DNA from: DATKYV01 sp035528275
GTDB taxonomy: Bacteria > Acidobacteriota > Terriglobia > UBA7540
DNA: 19,198 nt
Assembly (NCBI GenBank): GCA_035528275.1
Contig: DATKYV010000211.1
Coordinates: forward strand, 1 to 19,198
Reading direction: 5' to 3'
Shown: one piece after another, positions 14,465 to 19,198 of the stretch
Layout: the number at the start of each line of letters is the position of its first letter
Position numbering within the stretch: the first letter of the stretch is position 1
The notes under the pieces: generated by a model
What the model was told of the DNA's origin: nothing
Databases searched by the model: none
The model's input: the letters and a program-made list of their open reading frames with translations, nothing else
Translations under genes and position numbers: made by a program

Positions 14465-16336
14465 ATGAAGTACATCCACAAGGCGCTGGCGCCTGTCCAT
14501 ACCCGCTGGGCGGCGGTGGATAACCGGGTAGCGGAAATCCAGGCGAATATCCGCGCCAGCTGCGCCGACCGTCAGGCGGGAGAAAGCCACAATCGCGCCA
14601 ACGAGCGCCTGGTCGAAGAGTTCATCGGACGGTTACGTGAGGAGTTTGGAGGTCGAACTCACGAGGTCGTACGGGACGGCAGCCCCTCTGAAGCGGAAAA
14701 TCTGGCACGCGTCAAGGAGGAAATCGGGAGTCAGGAAAGTCGTCCGTGCGTGGTGATCGAGCGCCAGCGACTCTCGCGCTGGGCGCTTCGCACGACGCGG
14801 TGGAATTTCGTTTTTACCGTACCGGGTGAGAGTGCCGAGGCACTCCTGCTCGTGGCACACTACGACACCTGGCGGGGACCGGGCGCCGACGACAACACCA
14901 CCGGCGAGGAGATCCTCAAGCAGTACCTGCTTGCCGACCTGCGCGCCGAAAAACGGCCGCGACTGACGCACGTGTATTTCCTGGCCGGCTCCGAGGAGTG
15001 CGGCCTGGTTGGCTTGCTATCGCAACTGTTGCTCGCTGGCGGGCTGATCGCGGGGATGCAGGCTGTCCAACAAGCGAACTGGGTATACGCCTTGATGGCG
15101 CTGGCGCTCTGCCCGTTTGCCAGTTACCGCTTCGGAGTGTCCGGGTCGCGCGAATACGTCCGCGCCCTGAGCCCTGAGGAGCTGCGTCGCATCTCCGCTG
15201 TCGTCGCCGTGGATTCAGTAGGCGAGGGGCGGATGTTCATTCCTCGCAGCACGCTGGGCGCGGATTTCATCCGGGCGATGATTCCCTTCGGCGATTACGA
15301 CGCGTTCACCGACGTCCTGGAAGAGGCCGCGCACCTCCACGGCATCAAATACAACAACTACCTTGCGGGAAGCACCACTGACCACCTCTCGTTTCTCGAG
15401 GTCAATAATGGGTTGTGGTTCCGGGGGTGCGACGCTTTGCGCCACACCTACGCCTGGCTGGCCGGGCGAAGTTATGAGCCGCCGCGTCGCATTCCCGCCT
15501 CGGCGCTGGTGGCCATGGCTCCCGGCAAGGCCTCCCCACTCGTTTTCGGCGGGAAGATCCACACGCCCCAGGACGTTCCCGAGCGGGTCTACGCCCAGCC
15601 GCTCGGCGAGGCTCTTCTCATCCTGGACTATGTTTTCTACATCCTGGAAGGGGGCGCTCGCTTACAAGCGCCCCGTGAGGTTGACGAGTGCCACTACGCC
15701 CGACTCTATGAGGTCTACTCAAAGTCCGGGAACGACAAAGAATACTGGCTGGCGCTCAAAGACGCCATCGAGCCCAACTGGCGCAATCTAAACGCCGTTT
15801 TTCGCGCCGATGCCCGAATCGATGAAGTGAACAAATCCGCCGTCGTGCGCGCTCGGGAGCCCGTGGGCTGGGGTGTGGACATCCGCCTCCGCGAAGATGT
15901 TGAGGAGGTCTGTGCGAAGCGCGGGCTGAAATGCCGGCGGGTCCTGCTCGATCGCCTGGAAGTGGAAGAGGACGACCGGCGGCTTGTCTTCGCCCGGTCC
16001 CTCACTTTGGGCGACCACATTCATCGTCGCGCTCTGCGCGTTCTCGCCTGGCTCGAAAGGCAAATGGGCCGTCACAACTTTCTCGCCTTTTTCGCGGGAG
16101 CCTTGCTGCTCTCCGAGCTCGCCACCCGTCTCCTGACGGTCGTTTTCATGTGGTCTTACACGTTCCAGGAATGGTTTTTCAAATACCAGCTGATCACCTT
16201 CCCTTCTGTGCTCGTCCTTCAGGTGGGGTTGCTGGTTTATTTGATGGTGCGCCGAATCCCCACATGGATCGACAACAACTACCGGCATGCGAACCGCGCC
16301 GACAACCTGGGCAGCCTGCGGCGCGTCCGGGAATGA
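14465..16336 (+). CDS. Membrane-anchored M28 family metallopeptidase
   Basis: A 623-residue di-zinc aminopeptidase-like protein. The M28 ligands are complete: His132 (AHYD), bridging Asp142 (GADDN), catalytic Glu177 and Glu178 (GSEECG), Asp250 (VAVDS) and His366 in the HTPQD motif. TTDHLSF (304-310) is also family-typical. Between the Glu pair and Asp250 a hydrophobic insert (about 182-222) may enter the membrane. Two clear membrane segments lie at about 539-566 and 574-596, followed by a basic tail, so the enzyme is probably membrane-bound. Residues 400-530 form an additional domain of unknown role. The ATG at 14465 is chosen over one at 14438 because GGCGGAG sits 6 bases before it. The FG-GAP gene follows after 78 bp. 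Confidence 0.9.
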   Translation: MKYIHKALAPVHTRWAAVDNRVAEIQANIRASCADRQAGESHNRANERLVEEFIGRLREEFGGRTHEVVRDGSPSEAENLARVKEEIGSQESRPCVVIERQRLSRWALRTTRWNFVFTVPGESAEALLLVAHYDTWRGPGADDNTTGEEILKQYLLADLRAEKRPRLTHVYFLAGSEECGLVGLLSQLLLAGGLIAGMQAVQQANWVYALMALALCPFASYRFGVSGSREYVRALSPEELRRISAVVAVDSVGEGRMFIPRSTLGADFIRAMIPFGDYDAFTDVLEEAAHLHGIKYNNYLAGSTTDHLSFLEVNNGLWFRGCDALRHTYAWLAGRSYEPPRRIPASALVAMAPGKASPLVFGGKIHTPQDVPERVYAQPLGEALLILDYVFYILEGGARLQAPREVDECHYARLYEVYSKSGNDKEYWLALKDAIEPNWRNLNAVFRADARIDEVNKSAVVRAREPVGWGVDIRLREDVEEVCAKRGLKCRRVLLDRLEVEEDDRRLVFARSLTLGDHIHRRALRVLAWLERQMGRHNFLAFFAGALLLSELATRLLTVVFMWSYTFQEWFFKYQLITFPSVLVLQVGLLVYLMVRRIPTWIDNNYRHANRADNLGSLRRVRE

Positions 16337-16414
16337 CTCCAGTTTTCGGTTAAAGCTGGACCAGGCGGCCAGTGGATATGGCCTCGCTCCTCTTGAGTGA
16401 AAGTAGGAGGAATT

Positions 16415-17305
16415 GTGACAAAACGCATGTCATGGGCACTGTCTCTGATCTTTTCTTTGGCGCTGGCGATCGCGTCGAAGGGGCCGCTGAGTAGCCCCGC
16501 GAGTGAGCCAGCGGAGGAGATTCCCTTCCAGCACGTCATTATCGACAAGGACGCGTCAGGTGCAACGGGACAGGGTATGGACTGCAAAGCCGGTGGAGAT
16601 ATCGACGGCGACGGCTTCCCCGACGTCGTCATCGGCAGCAAGGAATTGGTCTGGTACCACCATCCCGACTGGGCAAAGCACGTCATCGCCGTCGCCGAGA
16701 AGGAATTCACTACCGACATGCAACTGGGCGACGTGGACGGCGACGGCGACATCGACCTCAGCGCTCCGGGCAAAGATCAGCACACCGTGTACTGGTTTGA
16801 GAATCCCGGAAACGGCAGAGGGGATTGGGCGGCGCACACGGTCGGCCGCATCAATGAAGCCGAGGACCACTACGCCGACCGGGTGGCCATGGCCGACATC
16901 AATGGCGACGGCCGCCCGGACATCATCGTCACCGAAGAAGTCTCCCCGGCAACTCAGGGTAGCAGCGTCTACTGGTTCGAGCAGCCGTCTGATCCGAGGA
17001 GAGTCAACTGGGTCCGCCACAGGGTCGTGACCCAGTACACGACAAACGCCATGGATGTGGGGGACGTGGACGGTGACGGGGACATCGACATTGTTACCGG
17101 CAAGCACAGGGGGAGCCGAAGAGTCGCCGTATGGGAGAACCGAGACCACGGCAAATCCTGGGTCGAACACGTCGTAGATACAGGAAAAGAAGGCTACTTA
17201 GGCGCTCGCGTGGCTGATCTTGACGGGGACGGGCGCCTGGAAATCCTCAGTATCTGCTGGGATACCTATCCGCACCTCCACCTCTGGCGGCGCTCAGTAA
17301 GGTAG
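16415..17305 (+). CDS. Secreted FG-GAP/VCBS repeat protein
   Basis: A 296-residue protein with a short signal peptide (MTKR then LIFSLALAIA). Five FG-GAP-type calcium loops of the form D-x-DGDG-x-x-D recur at about 62, 106, 161, 217 and 268, one per blade, separated by aromatic YWF/W-E segments. This is the integrin-like beta-propeller arrangement, partial in blade number. Such proteins are common in Acidobacteriota, Planctomycetota and Verrucomicrobiota and are thought to act in carbohydrate or surface interactions; no enzyme active site is visible. The GTG at 16415 is chosen because GTAGGAGG ends four bases upstream; an earlier GTG at 16397 lacks this. It probably shares a transcript with the M28 gene. 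Confidence 0.87.
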   Translation: MTKRMSWALSLIFSLALAIASKGPLSSPASEPAEEIPFQHVIIDKDASGATGQGMDCKAGGDIDGDGFPDVVIGSKELVWYHHPDWAKHVIAVAEKEFTTDMQLGDVDGDGDIDLSAPGKDQHTVYWFENPGNGRGDWAAHTVGRINEAEDHYADRVAMADINGDGRPDIIVTEEVSPATQGSSVYWFEQPSDPRRVNWVRHRVVTQYTTNAMDVGDVDGDGDIDIVTGKHRGSRRVAVWENRDHGKSWVEHVVDTGKEGYLGARVADLDGDGRLEILSICWDTYPHLHLWRRSVR

Positions 17306-17331
17306 GTTAGCCGACAACTTTCATTTTTCAG

Positions 17332-17360
17332 TTGACGCAAAATCAGGCGGTGGTTAGATT
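17332..17360 (+). promoter_or_regulatory. Promoter of the sugar isomerase/epimerase gene
   Basis: TTGACG (17332-17337) and TAGATT (17355-17360) have an exact 17-bp spacing, five and four matches to the sigma70 boxes respectively. The predicted start near 17367 gives a 5' leader of about 108 nt before the ATG at 17475. Confidence 0.55.
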
Positions 17361-17474
17361 TAGCCTCGCGTCCGCCGGAAATAGCGGTCCACTCTGGCGA
17401 CCGGGGGTCAGCGGGTTGCCCGTATTCGACTTGCACCCAGCTCCGCCCCTCCGCCATTCAAAGGGAGAAATCCC

Positions 17475-18434
17475 ATGAAAGTCGGCTTGTTAACCGTGCT
17501 TTTCGCAAAGCTCAGCCTGGACGAGGTGATAAAGAAGATCAAACCCTTGGGGATTCGGACCATTGAACTGGGAACAGGAAATTACCCCGGCGACCCGCAT
17601 CTCAAGCTCGACTGGTTGGCCCAGTCTGCAAAGATCAAGGAGTTCAAGAAGAAGCTGGATGACCAGGGCATCACCATCAGCGCCCTGAGTTGCCACGGCA
17701 ATCCTCTCCACCCCAACAAGAAGGTGGCAGAGACCCATGCGGAGGTCAACCGGAAGTCGATTCTGCTGGCGGAAAAACTCGGCGTCACGCGGGTGATCGA
17801 TTTCTCCGGGTGCCCGGGAGGATCCGAGAGCTCCAAATATCCCAATTGGGTTACGGCGGCTTGGCCGCCCGACTATCCTGAGGTCCTGGCCTGGCAGTGG
17901 GAGAAGAAGGTCATCCCGTATTGGAAGAAGCGAGCGAAGTTTGCCGAGGGCCATGGGGTGCGAATCTGCATCGAGATGCACCCCGGCTTTGTGGTTTACA
18001 ACCCGGAAACGATGCTGCGGCTGCGCGCCGCCGCGGGTCCGGCTGTGGGCTGCAACTTCGACCCCAGCCATATGTTCTGGCAGGGCATCGACCCGTGCAT
18101 CGCGGTCCGCGCCCTGGGTGAGGCGGTGTTCCACGTCCACGCCAAGGACACGCGGCTCTACGATGTCAATATCAAAGTGAACGGCGTCCTCGACACCAAG
18201 CCTTACAGCGACGAGAAGAACCGCTCCTGGATCTTTCGCACGGTCGGATACGGCCACGGACCGGACTTCTGGGGCGATCTCATCTCGACCCTTCAGATGG
18301 TGGGCTACAACGACGTGCTCTCCATCGAACATGAGGACAGCTTGATGTCCACTGACGAGGGAATGACCAAGGCCGCGAATTTGCTGAACCAGCTCGTCAT
18401 CAAAGAGAAGCTTCAGGAGATGTGGTGGGCGTAG
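17475..18434 (+). CDS. Sugar phosphate isomerase/epimerase (xylose isomerase-like TIM barrel)
   Basis: A 319-residue single-domain TIM barrel of the xylose isomerase-like superfamily (IolE/IolI/tagatose-3-epimerase type). Candidate metal ligands are Glu167 (IEMHPG), Asp196 with His199 (NFDPSH), His222 (HVHAKD) and Glu285 (SIEHED), so the divalent-metal active site appears intact. The region 110-150 is rich in aromatic residues. There is no signal peptide, so it should be cytosolic. The ATG is preceded by AAGGGAG. A Gfo/Idh oxidoreductase gene follows in the same direction after 270 bp. This pair is common in inositol and keto-sugar catabolism; the exact substrate cannot be read from the sequence. 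Confidence 0.92.
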   Translation: MKVGLLTVLFAKLSLDEVIKKIKPLGIRTIELGTGNYPGDPHLKLDWLAQSAKIKEFKKKLDDQGITISALSCHGNPLHPNKKVAETHAEVNRKSILLAEKLGVTRVIDFSGCPGGSESSKYPNWVTAAWPPDYPEVLAWQWEKKVIPYWKKRAKFAEGHGVRICIEMHPGFVVYNPETMLRLRAAAGPAVGCNFDPSHMFWQGIDPCIAVRALGEAVFHVHAKDTRLYDVNIKVNGVLDTKPYSDEKNRSWIFRTVGYGHGPDFWGDLISTLQMVGYNDVLSIEHEDSLMSTDEGMTKAANLLNQLVIKEKLQEMWWA

Positions 18435-18440
18435 AAGAAC

Positions 18441-18673
18441 AGTGGCAAGTGACGAGTGGCAAGTGACGAGCGATAAGGCAAGCCATGAAATTGCTGGTAT
18501 CCGCTCGTCGGGAGGAAAACTTGGTGTGGGCCAGCCACGCGTACAGGCTGACGCCTCCCTTCGCAGGAGCGGCTGTTCCACTTCCCTATAGACATCGCGG
18601 AAGGTCAGACGTGCAAGATGCCAGATTGTTCTTTTTTCCTCTTGCTTGCCACTTGTCACTTGTCACCGGTCAC
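18441..18673. repeat. Direct and inverted AGTGGCAAGTGAC repeat cluster
   Basis: AGTGGCAAGTGACG occurs twice in tandem (18441-18454, 18455-18468). About 180 bp on, a related inverted sequence TTGCCACTTGTCACTTGTCAC (18646-18666) ends in a further GGTCAC. The arms could pair imperfectly and enclose a non-coding stretch. It lies between the isomerase and Gfo/Idh genes and may be a remnant of a small mobile element or a simple-repeat family. No open reading frame in the enclosed segment looks real. Confidence 0.5.
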
Positions 18674-18704
18674 TTTCTGCATTACTGCGGAGGAGTAGCG
18701 AACA

Positions 18705-19198
18705 ATGACTGAACTCAATGTTGCCCTGATCGGACATCAATTTATGGGAAAGGCGCACTCGAACGCCTACCGGCAAGTGAGCAGGTTTTTTCCGGGCAAG
18801 CTCAAGTTCCGAATGAAAGTCCTCTGCGGCAAGGCCTGCCCGGAGGAGCTGGAGGCGACCGCGGCGCAGTTTGGCTGGGAAGAATCGGATTGCGAATGGG
18901 AAAGGGTAATCGATCGGAAGGACATCGACATCGTCGATATCTCCACGCCCGGATTTCTCCATCACCCCATGGTGCTGGCGGCAGCCCGCAACGGGAAGCA
19001 CGTGATTTGTGAGAAGCCGCTGGCAAACACCCTGGCCGAGGCCAAAGACATGCTCCGCGCCGTTGAGAAAGCCGGCGTGCTGCATTACGTGAACTACAAT
19101 TATCGCCGCGTCCCCGCTGTGGCGTACGCGAAGAGGCTGATCGAGGATGGCTTTGTGGGCGACGTCTACCATTACCACGGCGCTTACCTTCAGGACTG
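18705..19198 (+). CDS. Gfo/Idh/MocA family oxidoreductase, N-terminal part
   Basis: The window ends after 164 codons. The Rossmann fold begins at once (LNVALIGHQFMGKAHSNAYR, residues 4-23), with the loop GHQFMGKAH that is frequent in this family. The second half shows DIDIVDISTPG and the hallmark EKP (103-105), with the nicotinamide-side lysine at 104. GGAGGAG at 18689-18695 precedes the ATG by about 9 bases. There is no signal peptide, unlike the Gfo/Idh fragment at the left edge, so this one is cytosolic. It lies downstream of the sugar isomerase/epimerase gene and probably acts with it on the same sugar or cyclitol. The substrate domain is mostly outside the window. Confidence 0.92.
   Translation, partial: MTELNVALIGHQFMGKAHSNAYRQVSRFFPGKLKFRMKVLCGKACPEELEATAAQFGWEESDCEWERVIDRKDIDIVDISTPGFLHHPMVLAAARNGKHVICEKPLANTLAEAKDMLRAVEKAGVLHYVNYNYRRVPAVAYAKRLIEDGFVGDVYHYHGAYLQD

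Noticed and set aside
16338..16360. Hairpin after the M28 gene as a terminator
   Set aside because: The TCCAG/CTGGA stem is not followed by a U-tract, and the FG-GAP gene begins only 78 bp after the M28 stop, so read-through is more likely.
17490..18659. Minus-strand open frame of 389 codons
   Set aside because: It is the antisense shadow of the sugar isomerase/epimerase gene and extends into the repeat-rich intergenic region.
18485..18712. Small plus-strand open frame between the isomerase and the Gfo/Idh gene
   Set aside because: It runs through the inverted repeat cluster, overlaps the Gfo/Idh start in another frame and has no Shine-Dalgarno or recognisable sequence.

Overview
The window is about 19.2 kb of a GC-rich bacterial chromosome, most likely from an Acidobacteriota member. 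The clearest sign is a full-length 16S rRNA gene on the minus strand (about 5636-7183). It contains GATCCTGGCTCAGAATC (7153-7169, read on the minus strand), which I recall as the acidobacterial 31F primer site. The rest fits soil Acidobacteriota of the Solibacter/Bryobacter type: Tat-exported Gfo/Idh oxidoreductases, a GH2 glycosidase, a sugar isomerase/epimerase, an FG-GAP protein and a membrane M28 peptidase. The genus-level placement is from memory and was not checked.

Left part (1-4516): a truncated Tat-exported Gfo/Idh oxidoreductase (minus) faces a Tat-exported GH2 glycoside hydrolase (plus) across a 308-bp divergent intergenic region. An M50 site-2-type protease follows tail to tail with the GH2 gene, and the two share a CTAG at their stop codons. 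A short-chain dehydrogenase/reductase comes next.

Middle (4660-7602, all minus strand): a tightly overlapping three-gene cassette (small helical protein, RelE/ParE-like toxin, HicB-like antitoxin) lies just past the terminator of a stand-alone 16S rRNA unit. That unit has its own sigma70-type promoter (TTGACA-17-TAATGT), a boxA-like leader sequence, a long leader/trailer inverted repeat that would form the pre-16S processing stem, and an intrinsic terminator about 200 nt after the 16S 3' end. No tRNA, 23S or 5S gene lies in between, so this 16S appears to be unlinked from 23S.

Right-middle (7603-13972, all minus): transketolase N- and C-terminal subunits (the C subunit carries a one-base frameshift) and a zinc-dependent polyol-type dehydrogenase look like one carbohydrate operon. 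They are followed by an unrecognised pair, a multi-zinc-ribbon protein and a protein with two homologous PH-like N-terminal domains, and then by glgC (ADP-glucose pyrophosphorylase).

Right part (14465-19198, all plus): a membrane-anchored M28 peptidase, a secreted FG-GAP repeat protein, a xylose-isomerase-like TIM-barrel sugar isomerase/epimerase with a good promoter, and a truncated Gfo/Idh oxidoreductase. The last two probably form a sugar-catabolic unit. Intergenic regions carry several short palindromic elements (a TAGCG-flanked hairpin family, a TTCCCGG-YAAG-CCGGGA hairpin family, and a 14-bp direct/inverted repeat cluster). There is no CRISPR array, insertion sequence or tRNA that I can see.
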